64,000 nucleotides of DNA, from positions 43,501 through 107,500 of the forward strand of contig JACVVK020000532.1 of assembly GCA_018292915.2 (NCBI GenBank). The letters are read 5' to 3'. Shown piece after piece: positions 41,117 through 52,699 of this stretch. Origin of the DNA: Batillaria attramentaria. Taxonomy: Eukaryota; Mollusca; Gastropoda; Batillariidae. Each line of letters opens with the position of its first letter. Position 1 is the stretch's first letter. The translations under genes were made by a program, and so were the position numbers. Under the pieces are notes generated by a model. It saw only the letters and a list, made by a program, of their open reading frames with translations. It searched no databases and had not been told where the DNA came from.

Positions 41117-41493
41117 CAGGGCCGGATCCAGGGGGGGGTTCCACAGGTTCTGGAACCCCCCCCTGCAAATGACATGTACCTGTAGATGGACGTTTTTTGT
41201 TTTTTTTGTTTTTGTTTTTTTTTTTTAATCCATGTCAGCCGGGACCCAAATTTATTCATGGTCAAATCCGATGAGAAAAGTGGTACCCCCCCCCCCCTTC
41301 CGCCCTCGGAGCGCACCCATCCGATGCCGATAACAGAAAAGATTACAATCTTGTCTACAAACCTTGATAAACAGCTTAGACATAGGCTTTCAAGCTGTCC
41401 TGATGCCCCCTGCACCCCCATTGGGGGAGACCCCCAAACCCCCCCCAAAAAATTTTGGAACCCCCCCCTTCTATACCCCTTGATCCGGCCCTG
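41117..41493. mobile_element. Short inverted-repeat element, 377 bp, with 5-bp duplication
   Basis: Ends CAGGGCCGGATC and its complement GATCCGGCCCTG are perfect 12-bp inverted repeats; GAGAC flanks both sides (41,112-41,116 and 41,494-41,498). Next to each end are C or G runs with 'ggaaccccccc', also inverted. No protein is encoded. Family not recognised beyond being a MITE-like non-autonomous element. Confidence 0.65.
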
Positions 41494-42097
41494 GAGACAG
41501 TCTTCAAGTCATGCATCGGTCAGAAACTGAGAACCCGGTAAGAACTTCAAACAGGATCTGTTTAGACCATTAACTTCATATCATAGGACGGCGGTGAAAA
41601 TTAACAAGGTGCACAGTTTGTATATCTGTGTCTGAATGTTGGTGCTGTTCGGTGGTAGCTGTGGGCGGAGAGAGGGGAGGGAATCTGCAGTGTGCAACGA
41701 ACACCAAGAAAACAGTTGTTTCCCTTGGTCTGCAGCTAAAGCACATTCAACACAGAGGGAGCGCGGAGAGCAGTTTTTTGCAGTATCTACACTTCTGCAC
41801 TCTCTGCTGGCGATGCATGTCTCAAATGCACGACTATTCTGTATTGTACTGTACTTATAACAGGGAAGCATTTTAAAGGTGACTATATGCCGCCTGAGGC
41901 TAATAGGGAATATATAGAAATTTTGAGGCCTCGTGCATTTGTGGTCTTTGGCCTCAACTGATAGTGATGCTCACTTTAAAGGTGAGTAAACTGCACGGCG
42001 ACATAGAGCAATACGGAAGAACTCAGTGCAGCCATTAAACGCTCCTATCGAATGTCGAAACAGATAATATCTGACGCAAAAAAAGCTCAGATCAGCT

Positions 42098-42289
42098 ATG
42101 GCAACATCTAGTGGTCTGTTTGGGTTTGGGATGGCCTTGATCGCACTGTTTGGAGGCGCTTTTGTTATAGGCTGCGTGTGTGGGTACCTGTGGTACGTCC
42201 GGAGCAGACAGAAGGATAGAGAACGAGTGAATCCTGAGAGAAAAACGACCACAACAGACTGTGGTGACGGAAGAGAGACAACACAGTGA
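42098..42289 (+). CDS. Candidate small single-span membrane protein (63 aa)
   Basis: Open from MATSSGLFGFGMALIALFGG through AFVIGCVCGYLWYVRSRQKD to a polar, basic C-terminus (ERVNPERKTTTT...ETTQ) and TGA. One strong hydrophobic span (about residues 6-34) followed at once by Arg/Lys suggests a type III or tail-in membrane peptide with cytosolic C-terminus. A CTCAG just before could be an acceptor. AATAAA lies at 42,607, about 320 nt past the stop. Unrecognised; could be a last exon or chance. Confidence 0.4.
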   Translation: MATSSGLFGFGMALIALFGGAFVIGCVCGYLWYVRSRQKDRERVNPERKTTTTDCGDGRETTQ

Positions 42290-42328
42290 TGCTGACATAA
42301 TTATACACAATGTAAACTAAGCAAATTA

Positions 42329-42330
<2 letters not shown>

Positions 42331-42388
<58 letters not shown>
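42331..42388. repeat. (GT)n microsatellite
   Basis: About 29 units, followed by a short (GA)n; in the putative 3' UTR of the 42,098 ORF. Confidence 0.95.
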
Positions 42389-42390
<2 letters not shown>

Positions 42391-43277
42391 AGTTGGGTGC
42401 GTGCGCGAGAGAGAGAGAGAGAGAAGGGGAGGAGGGGTGTGTGTGAAAGTACGCGTGCAGCTGTATTAAATCTGCAGATTATTTTTTTTTCCTCCAATGT
42501 TTGTCTTATTGGTGTTAATTTGTATCCGTATTGTTTGAACATTGTAGGATATTTTCTGGCGTGTAATCAAAAGACTACATTTGCACTGTCGAACTGTATA
42601 TTATGAAATAAATTCAAACATTTCTGTATTCATGGTGTTAATGTTGTAAGAGCCCGCCCCCCCCCCCTCCACCCACCCACCCACCCAGCCCCCGCCTCCA
42701 CACCTCTCTGTCTCTCTGTCTCTGTCTCTCTGCTTAAAAGACGGTGAACACTGTGTGAATGATTTGCATTTTTATTTCTTGAATGAAATTTTCACCGGTC
42801 ACAACTGCCCTATTCCACAGTGCATGAATAATCAATAATTGTACATCTGCATTAGCAACAACAATAACAAAAATGTCATCAGAAAAACTCACTCATGAAC
42901 ATTCTCACGAGATTTTCTCCCCACAAGTTTGAAAACTGCAAAATTCCTGCAGTTTATTATTTTGCGGTATAGCAGCCGTTTTAGCGTTGTCCATTTTTCG
43001 ATCGTGTAATAATAATAATAATGATAATAATGTGGGTGAGTGAGCTTTTTATGGCTGGGTTTGTGTCTAACGAACGGTTTTCCCAATTCTTTGAAAGATG
43101 ACAGCAAGCAGTAAAAATAGTAATAAATAAAAACACAAATAGTATATCCTATGGGACATGTCGCAACTCTTGTGTCCATTTTGCACATTTCCATAGAATG
43201 GAACTTAATCGGCAGCACCCTCAGTGTATCTGTCAAATAGAAAAGGAAACGGTAATGACTGCGAAGTGGTTACAAGT

Positions 43278-43492
43278 TAAGCAAATAAAAGCGACATAAA
43301 AGGGACAGAAACCCTTAACTTTCACAAAGGACGGCACAGGTCAACCTTTCGGCTTTCGCCTTCCTCAGGACACAAACAAATATTTTTTTTGACACATTTG
43401 TTTGTGTCCTGAAAGAAGGGGAAAGCCGAAACGTTGACCTGTGTGAAAGTTAAGTGGTTTCTGTCCCTTTTATGTCGCTTTTTATTTGCTTA
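43278..43492. repeat. 215-bp foldback (long inverted repeat)
   Basis: The left arm (43,278-43,379, 'gcgacataaaagggacag', 'ggtcaacctttcggctttcg', 'aggacacaaacaaat') and the right arm (43,398-43,492) are complementary over about 95 bp with a short T-rich loop. Small differences, including a 9-bp insertion in the left arm, show two diverged copies of one sequence head to head. It lies in the likely 3' end of gene 2 and could form a long RNA hairpin there. Confidence 0.85.
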
Positions 43493-43519
43493 TCTGTCAA
43501 ATAGTTTTTTATCTTTATT
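43481..43519 (-). promoter_or_regulatory. Candidate poly-A signals of gene 2
   Basis: AATAAA on the minus strand at 43,519-43,514 and again at 43,486-43,481, about 380-410 nt past the stop. The second is inside the foldback arm. Confidence 0.4.
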
Positions 43520-43716
43520 TTTTATTTTAGCTTTTGTTTTTGGTGTCGTAGTAACGTCTGCACAACCAATCGAGTGTCACTGTCGTCAGTTCGTTAGTAC
43601 GGTGGCTTCGAACTTGTAAAATAGTTTTCCCGGGTGGAAGCGGAACATCTCTTGAGTTTTGCGAATGTCAGCCATGTGATATAGCAACGTTCTCCACTTG
43701 GTACACGCTTCTATGA

Positions 43717-43717
<1 letters not shown>

Positions 43718-43783
<66 letters not shown>
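43718..43783. repeat. (G)66 homopolymer in predicted 3' UTR of gene 2
   Basis: Sixty-six consecutive G on the plus strand, so C in the transcript, 114 nt past the gene 2 stop. Length in the assembly may be inaccurate. Confidence 0.9.
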
Positions 43784-43896
43784 CGATGAAACTCACAGTC
43801 ATGGCGTACAAAGGACTGGAACATGGTACTAATGTCCTGTTTGCTGCCGCTTCACACATCGTTCACAGGTGCGTGACTGTTATTTCTGCGTCGCCT

Positions 43897-44609
43897 CTAC
43901 AACCATTCTCGGCGAGGAGTGAAGTCGCTTTGGGCTTGACCACGATCACGGACCTCTCCGGGAATTCCAGCGTCACTCCAGGGGAGTGGGACCGCGGGTA
44001 GGGTGAGCGAGCTGACGTACGCGGGCACACGTGACCTCCGATTCACTTCACGCTCCTCCACGAACACAGCGTCCTCGTTGCTATGGCAGTGTTCGCCGGA
44101 GAGGACGAACGACCGTCCCCTGCGGCGTTGTCTTGTCAACCAAACTACCGACGCTGTAAGTGTCATCACGTGTGAGGATGCGTTCCGGTGAGCTCTCGGG
44201 GACACAGATTCCTCAGCGTCGGGCGGAGGGTGGTAAGGAATACCGAACTGCTGCAGTTGTCGGGAAATTGACGTCGTCGCCGGCGCTGTGGTTGTCGCTG
44301 CTGTGGTCGCTGCAGCGTCGGCGGCGTTGGTTGCCCCGACAGCAGTAGCGGCTTGCCGACGGCGGGCGTTTTCGTAAGCGACCAGCACTTTGGCCAGAGG
44401 AGCCATGCTCTTGTTCTTGTTCCGCTTGGTGCCGGCAACGTCTCCTGCTGGGTCTTCTGCCCGGGATTCTGGAGAATCGTTGACGCCTGACAGAAGGCTG
44501 GACAGGTCCACGATGTGCACTTTCTTGTTGTTCTCGCTCGCTTCTGGCTTCTGTTTCCTCCATTCCCGACTTGACTGCGGTCTTCTCATGTGTGTCGGAC
44601 CGTGACCTC
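43897..44609 (-). CDS. Gene 2 last exon
   Basis: Acceptor ATCCACAG, phase 1, stop TAG. Reads GHGPTHMRRPQSSREWRKQK, VHIVDLSSLLSGV, MAPLAKVLVAYENARRRQAA, then an Ala/Thr run (AADAAATTAATTTAPATT), QLQQFGIPYHPPP and a Ser/Arg-containing end. The PLAKVLVAYENARRR part looks helical; the rest is low complexity. Also open in a second frame over much of its length because of GC-rich composition. Confidence 0.65.
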
Positions 44610-44886
44610 CTGTGGATACAAACACACGCATGAATATGCTGTTCCTTATGATGTTCCTCTTAAATATATTGCATCTAGTTGTTGGTGCATGAATATACAC
44701 GTGAAGTGTTTAAGGCAGTGCGTCGGCGGGCTCATAGACTATTTTTGTTCCATTTGCGCAGGCAGTATGCCACCTCCTGTGCCTCTCCCCTATATATTGT
44801 TATGTTTTTTGGTAGAATAGTCTGCACAGTAGCAACTGAAGTCTGAAGAATGGTTAAAAAGTTAGTCGCACATACCCTTGTAAAAT

Positions 44887-44927
<41 letters not shown>

Positions 44928-44969
44928 GTGGTGGAAAAGGACGTTAAACTCCCAAACACCCCCCCCACC

Positions 44970-45068
<99 letters not shown>

Positions 45069-48000
45069 CTGCTGGTATGTCCTCAGCTTCAGCTATAGTA
45101 ACCACTTTAGAGATTGCTGTGGCCCTCCTGCTGCTCAGGCACGACTTGGGTCTGACGGACGATGACGTAACCGTGCTTTTCTCTGACGGTGTCGACATGC
45201 TGACGTCATGGGCGTTGCCGCCTGAGCGCCTGAGGCACACGGACGTTTTGGGACGCATGACGTGACGACGCTGGTGACGCATCTGAGTATCCCGTTCTTT
45301 ATCACCACCCTCGTTTTCCTCATCTTCAGACAGCTGGTTCCTCAAATGGATCAGCCTCTCCATTTCTTTCACTCGCTCCAGCTGACGCGCGACAGCGAAA
45401 GCTCGACCCTCGGGGGTAGAAGCGTGCCCCTCCGTCCGCTGGCTGTGTGTGGTTTGTGAGAAACTGACACTATCGCGCTCTAAGTTCTCACGCAGACTCT
45501 CCTCCGGTTCGCCTTTCTGCTTCATGATGGCGTCAAAGTTGGGACCGTAGAATCGGAACTCGCGGCTCGAATCGCACTGTGTGTCGCTATCCTCGTAGTA
45601 CCGGTGCGACAGACTCCCGGACCGTCTGTACGAGCCGTGGAGTCGTCTGCTCTGCCAAGCGAGGATGTCCTGTAGCTTCTGCTCGAATCCCTGTAGCTGC
45701 GCGAGGAGTCGACCAAAGTTCTGGCGGAGTCTATTTGACTCCTCACGGAGTCCCTCTGAGTCCTGTATGAGTCTCTCCTCGAGGAGTCTCGCGGAGTTCT
45801 GGATGAGTCTCCTAAACTTCTGGAGGAGTCCATCCGACCAAGGGACGATGTTCTCCAGGATGATGGGGAGTCAGGAAGTCGTACCGAGGATTGCCGCCTA
45901 CCTAGAGGAGAACCTCTTCGGTCTCCTGAAGATTCTCTCCCACACTCCGGAGACTCCCTCCTGCTGACCGAGTACCCGTGATCTCTGAAGGAATCTTTTC
46001 TTGCGAGTGAAGACTCTTTCCAGCTTAGTGACGACGCCCTCCTGGTAAGACGAGATTCCCTGCGGCCGATAGAAAACTCAGTACGGCTTGGTGAAGAGTC
46101 AAACCTGTGTGGCGAGGATTCCTTACGGTTTTGGAAAGATTCTCTCCTGGTGAGTGATGACTCCCTTCCCACAGATGACTCGCGTCTCAATACAGGCGAA
46201 TCCCTCTGGCCCATGGCAGAGTCTCCGTGAAAGAACGAGGGCCTACTGCCTTTTGGGGCCAGGTCTTTCACAGTGACCACATGACACGTCAGCGAGCGCC
46301 GTAAAGGAGCATGTGAAGGTTTTCTAGCGGGCAGGTGATGAGCGCGTGAACACTTCGTCCTCGTGGTGTCTGGTATACCGTCCACAAGGATGTCCTTCAA
46401 ACGACGGTTGATATCGCTTTCGTTGTCTGTGTGCTCGTGTGCTGACACGTCCTGAACGGTTTCGTCCACGTCAGGAAATTCACTGCCAGATTGCTCTGTT
46501 TTGTCCCAGTGTTGTTGACAAGAGTCTGAGTGAAACTGTGGATTAGCAGTGTCGTGAAGAAAGTCCTCGGGTATTTGTCGAGGCGAGTGTTTCAAAGTGG
46601 AATCTGTGCGTGGAGTGGACAGGCTGACGTATCCCTTACTCAACAGTTCGTCTGTCGTCATGCTTGCGAGGTCGTGCTGAACGAAGGAGTCATCTGTGTC
46701 GACATTCGTCTCCTTCTGTTGACCCTGCATGGTTCCCTTCCTGGAAGGTAAGTCTGGCAAGTCGTCGGATATCTGGCCACGCTTTATCAATGGGGGTTCT
46801 CCAAAGTGGATGGAGTACCTGCGGAGACCTTCAGCGTCACGTGCACACGGGGGAACGTACACGGGCCGGATTTCCGCCTCTACCACCGTCTCGTTGTCAT
46901 CACTGAGGTCCATGTCTCTCGTCCGTCTTGTCGGCCTCTTCTCTCGTCGCGTTCGGGCGCTGAGAGCTCGCCTGGCGTTGATCACCTGGTCCTCGATCTC
47001 CCGCAGGATGATGTTCTGCTGGGAGGATTTAGGCAGCCACTCCTCATCTTCCCCCTCCCTCTCGTCCTCAAACTCAGGCACCTCAGGCGCTGAGTCGTAC
47101 TCGCTAGTGCGGTCAGTGTGCATGACATCGGCTCTGTCCTGGTGAAAGTGGTCGTCGGGAAGGGAGATCTGGATGTCGGGCTTGGTGGTGGCCAAGCGCT
47201 CCATGTCCTTGCTGAAGGCGAGCAAGGCGTCCTGCCGATCCTGGCTTATCATAGCCTGTAGTGGGGAGTCCGACCGGGAACCTAAGGCGACAGACAAAAA
47301 TTAATACTGTTTGCATTCACCGTCAAGATCAGCAGCTTTTATGAATTTTGTAAATGAAGCACTTCGCCAGCATTAGCTCACCCAGTTGCCCAACCCTTAC
47401 CAGAGGTCAAGCTCAAATTTATGTTACAGCATACGTGCAGTAAATACTACCTGACACTATCGTCGGAAGCCCCCCCCCCCCTCCCCCCCTCCTAAGTGCA
47501 TAATAAATAAGATCCTTGACAAGTACCACGTGATTACTTTCCTGTCTCACTGTAAAGAGTTGCCTGGGTTGATACTTAAAATGTCTCATTTTCAGTGAGG
47601 AATTGGAGTGAGTGGCACAGAATGTTAGAACTGACAAAGTGCTGGATTTTATTATTCTTTTCGCCAAGTTCTGTTTTATACAAGTGTAAACTCCAGCGTG
47701 TTAATCCCATTATTCAGAGCTTCATATGCCAGCTTAGTACAGCTTTGTGACTGAGGAAGCCCTTTCACGCAGACAGAGCAAAAGAGTAACGTTTGAACAG
47801 CTCTGGCTGCCTTACAATCCCCGTTCTGGGGTGAGACTAAGTAGTAAGCGACTAGGAGAAAGGGGCTAGTAGCACGAGTAAGAGGAAGGGACTTAACAAT
47901 GTTTCTTTTTATGGTCGGTTTGTCTCCACTTGGTCAAGTTGCCGACTCGAACACTCCCCTTACGCTGTGCGGAGTGTGTTTTGATGCCGCTGCATTGTTT

Positions 48001-51000
48001 CACGTACTGTCGTACTACACGAGTATCGAATCGTGGCGCAGAGCAATCACCGGCAGTAGGATCTATTTGTAAACCATGTATGTTTATGTGTTGTATACAG
48101 TATAGGTATCACGTACGTATGTGTTTGTCTACACGTGTTCGTGTAATGTCTGTATGTATATTTGTAATATGCCAAAAAGAAAACAACGGGTCTCTCATTC
48201 AAACCTATTGGATGCACTGGTGCTTACAAAGAACCCTCATGAATCTCAGACCTACATCAAAATCTCCACCCGAACTCAGAGTTTGATAAGACAACACAAG
48301 GGGTGGGTGGGCGTTTAGGGGTTTAACGCCCTTTTTCCACCATTAAAGGGTGGTATCAAGGACGGGGCAACGAACAAAAAGCCAACGCCAATTTTTGGCC
48401 CCCACCCGAGATTCGAACGCATGACCCGGGTACTGACATCGTTCGATGCCTGCCTCCCCGGCAAGCAAGGGAAATGAAGGGACTGCTCCATAGTCTTATA
48501 AAGTAATACCAGTTTCTTCCCTTTGCTTCGTATCATGAATGTCAGTTGTCTGCGGAGGGCGGGTGGATGTTTGGGAGTTTAACGTCCTTTTCCACCACGT
48601 ACGGGTGATATCAAAGACAGGGCAACGATGGTGGTCAAATATTTGGCCCCCAACGGGATTCGAACTCACGACCCGAGCATTGGAAGTCCAACGCTCTACC
48701 ATTCGGCACCCCGGCTCCCCCAGCTGTCTGCGAATAAAAAGAATGCTCACCATCAGGGTCATAACAACGAGGGTCGAGGTGACACAGAGGTCCAGAGGTC
48801 ACTGGAGTTTCTGGAGGATGGTCTCGGGCTTCGTCCTGATCTGGGCGTCCTGACTGTGTCATACTCGGGGCGGGCAGGAAACAGATCCCATCGTCCAACG
48901 ACAGAGGACCGAGCTCTAACGCCGCGTCATCGTCCACTTTCGTCGTACTCGTCGTCATCCCTGTCAGACTCCACGTGACCCGAATCTGGACCAATCGCTC
49001 TTTGCCCACGGCGCCTTTACTTGCTTCAGTCTCATCGACATCGTCATCATCATCATCCTTTATTTCTAGAGAATCTTCATCTCTGACGTCGCTGATGTTT
49101 ATCTCTGCGGAAGGTTCTGATTCCTCCATTGTCACAGTCTCTTCCTCGCCATTTTCGTCCACATCGTCATCATCATCAACCTTTATTTCTGGAGACTCTT
49201 CATCTCTGACGTCGCTGATGTTTGCCTCTGCGGAAGGTTCTGATTCCTCCATTGTCACAGTCTCTTCCTTGCCATTTTCGTCCACATCGTCGCGTTGGGG
49301 GGTTGTGTCAGCCAACCGGTTGGCCGCTATTACGGCTTGGGCGTAACCTGAAAAACATCTTTCGTCGTCTCTCGGCGGCTTGCGGGTCTTCCTTTGGCTC
49401 CAGCGCGGTAACATGGACGTCTTTCTAGCTGGCGTCGATCGCCCATCACCACCTGCCGTTTCAGGGCCATCAGAAGGTGTGGAGGCAGCGTCTAAAGCCT
49501 GGCCAGCTGCTGGGGTAACTTGGATCGAGGTTTGCGTCTCACCCTCTGGCTTGGGGCCAGTTGCAGCATCAGCGTCGGCAGCAGGGACGTTGTCCTCTCC
49601 GCCTAGTCGCTGTAGAATGCTGTCCTCCAGTTTGACAGTCTTTTTCTGGCCGAGGAGGAACAAGAACAGGTCTGAAAAGAACAGTTCTATGAACCACACA
49701 TTGCAGAAACTATCCCACTTACTAACCATTCACTCAATAACGTCCTCGCTGACTCAGATAACCCCAAAATGATAATCATACAATCTCTCATTTAAGTACT
49801 CCCTCGCCCGGATAACTCACTCGCTCACTTACTTAACTTCTTTACTCACTCAATCACGCACTCAATTACTCACTCTTTCATTCATCTACTTACACAAATA
49901 GTCACCAACTTAAATGGAGAAAAAATCTGCCAGTTTGAAATTCACCAAAAGACAAAAAACGTTCGCTATTACAGTCAAAGATCTTGTCTTTATGTATTTA
50001 GGTGAAAAGAAATACTGATTCAAATACCGGAACAGTGTAAATCGTACTCTGTATATATACAAAGAGGCTAGCATACAAGACAGTGCCGTACTTCTCGGGC
50101 CTGGTTAACGCCGGGGATATTTATGACAGGAAGCGTGAAATGTGGGCCGGTCATGCAGTCTTATACCATGGACCTGCATAGCAACATCATACAATCATCC
50201 TCATCCCCATCATCACGCACAAACAAAACTTGCCCCAGCTTCCAAACCTACCGTGAGATTCTACCCATAACCTTGTCGGAATACCACTGCAGCTGGCGAA
50301 AAGATACAAACAAACCAAAACAAAAATGACGCTGGAGTAAAAAAAAAAAATTGCAAATTAAAGTCAAGCAAGAACGGTAACCGCACAAACAGATCATCTA
50401 GACTCCAGAGTGCAGTCCCTTTTCGGCGGGGCGTGAAAATGTGACTGCTTACACCCAGCGCCATTTTAAAAAATGGCGAATTTTTTTTAGAAAAGCAGAG
50501 ACTTGTGTGTCATATGATTCGATTTGAAACGAAGTCTTGGATATCCGACCACTTTTCGTTTGGGCAAAATCTTTGCCAGCGGACAATTATTGTTGCGCTT
50601 TGATGGCACTGTTTACGTGGTACACTGATCCAACAGGATGTGAGTAAACGGCAAGGGGGTTGCACTCTGACAGGCAAGGGTGTTGCACTCTACAGGCAAG
50701 TATTATTGCACGGTGCAGACGATCACGTACCTGCCTTGTGGTGGAATAAGAGACAATTACAAAAGCATACACACCCGTGCTCTAGGACTGAATGTAATAA
50801 TAGATCTGTCCATTCAGACAGAGACATGTTATGTATGTCTCTGATTCAGAAACACGCCTACTTTCACTCTGAAGACAGCCTGCCATCACTTGCGCCACTG
50901 AGGATCCCCCTGGGTTCAAAGCTGGTCAAGGATGACATAGAGCGCGACCTTGTGTTTGCGAGCACCGAGACAATTTAGGGCCATCACGGTAGCGCAGTGA

Positions 51001-51392
51001 GCGCCATTTCCCCACCGTGCACAGAGGTACTTTCCACTGAAAGACTCTGTGCCCCAGAGAGTGCAGATCATCATCTTGAGCTTACCGTTCTTGCTGATTC
51101 TTCCGTCACCATCATAATCCGCCGCCTTGATCATGTCGGCCACCTCGTTCTCAAAGAGGACCTCGCCCAGGAAGATCATGAGCCGGTACACGTCGTTGTT
51201 GGTGATCAGTCCGTCACCATCGTGATCTATCAGGGCGAACGCAGTGTCCACACATTCCTCTAGGTCGTTAAGGTCACTCTCCATCTTCTTCTTCAGGATC
51301 ATGTCGTCGAGTTGCTTGGGGTCGATCATTCCTAGCGCTGGAAGACAAATGCGTGTTGTTGACGTCAGAGTTGAAACGAGAGAGAGAGAGAG

Positions 51393-51432
<40 letters not shown>

Positions 51433-51457
51433 AGTGTGTGTCCGCACTTAGAACACT

Positions 51458-51547
<90 letters not shown>

Positions 51548-52629
51548 AAGAAGAAATGCATGTACATTCATGAAGTTGAACATTTTGCTTGACACGTAAA
51601 CACCGCTTAGTACAGACCTACTGAAACTTAAATGCATACTCCAAAGAGAGAAATCGGGCTCACAGTAAAACTAATGGGACAGGTAATCTGTACTCACAGT
51701 CAATGAGGGCGTCTTTGATGAGGTCGACAATGTCTTCATCACTAGTGCTCAGCTCGAAAGACTTGAGAAGAGGATTCACGTTGTCCACTGTCAAGTTTAC
51801 ATCTCCCTTCGTCATCACCAGGCTTAGTGAGTCCCCCACGCCTGCACAGTATCGACATCATTATCATCGATTATCGAAATCATCGATAGTCGTTGGCGCG
51901 CGTTGACAGCATCAGCAACATCAACATCATTATCATCACCTTGTCATTTTTCCTTAAGTGAATTTATGGTGACACATTTTGGAGAACGGGAAATGAAGAA
52001 ACATTTGTTTTCTTATTTTGTTAGTGATGTTTTGTTTTGTCTGTTTCTTTCATCCCTCTTTCTTTTTCCTCCCTCATTTCTTCCTGCGTTTTCTTTCCTT
52101 TTCCTTCGTTTAAATTTTGTTAGCGCTCTTCTTCCTTCTGTTCTTTCTTTCCTTCTCAAATCATTTCTTTTGTTCGTTCGCTCTTTTCACTTTTTCCTTT
52201 TTTTTTTTTTTTTTTTTTTTTTTAGATTTCAGAACACTACTAGTAAGTGAGACAGCAGTGAGCACCCAGACACATGCTCAAATAGCAGCAGCAAGACTTA
52301 CGGTTGTAGATGTACTCGCGATACGCCTTATCGTCAAACACTTGTTCCTCCTCTTCCTGGGGAGCCTGCAAAACACAATTGAGAATTAAATCAATTGCTT
52401 GACTATTTCGTTTCGTACTGATGCAGTAGTATACTGAATGAATGAACGAACGAACGAACAGACGAACAAACTTTATTTTTCAACGGAAGTGGTTTGACCA
52501 AACAGTGATTAATTTTCGCTACAATAATAGGAAAAAAACTGCACAGGGCAAAAATAAAAAGAAACACAAGAAAAGAAACAAAATTTAAAAAATGAAAGGC
52601 ACAAAAAGTACATACCAACATACAGACAT

Positions 52630-52699
<70 letters not shown>

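Noticed and set aside
41101..41530. Gly/Pro-rich protein frames
   Set aside because: They run through the MITE ends and its C/G runs; such frames are common annotation artefacts.
42331..42606. Protein starting in (GT)n
   Set aside because: Translation of microsatellite plus flank.
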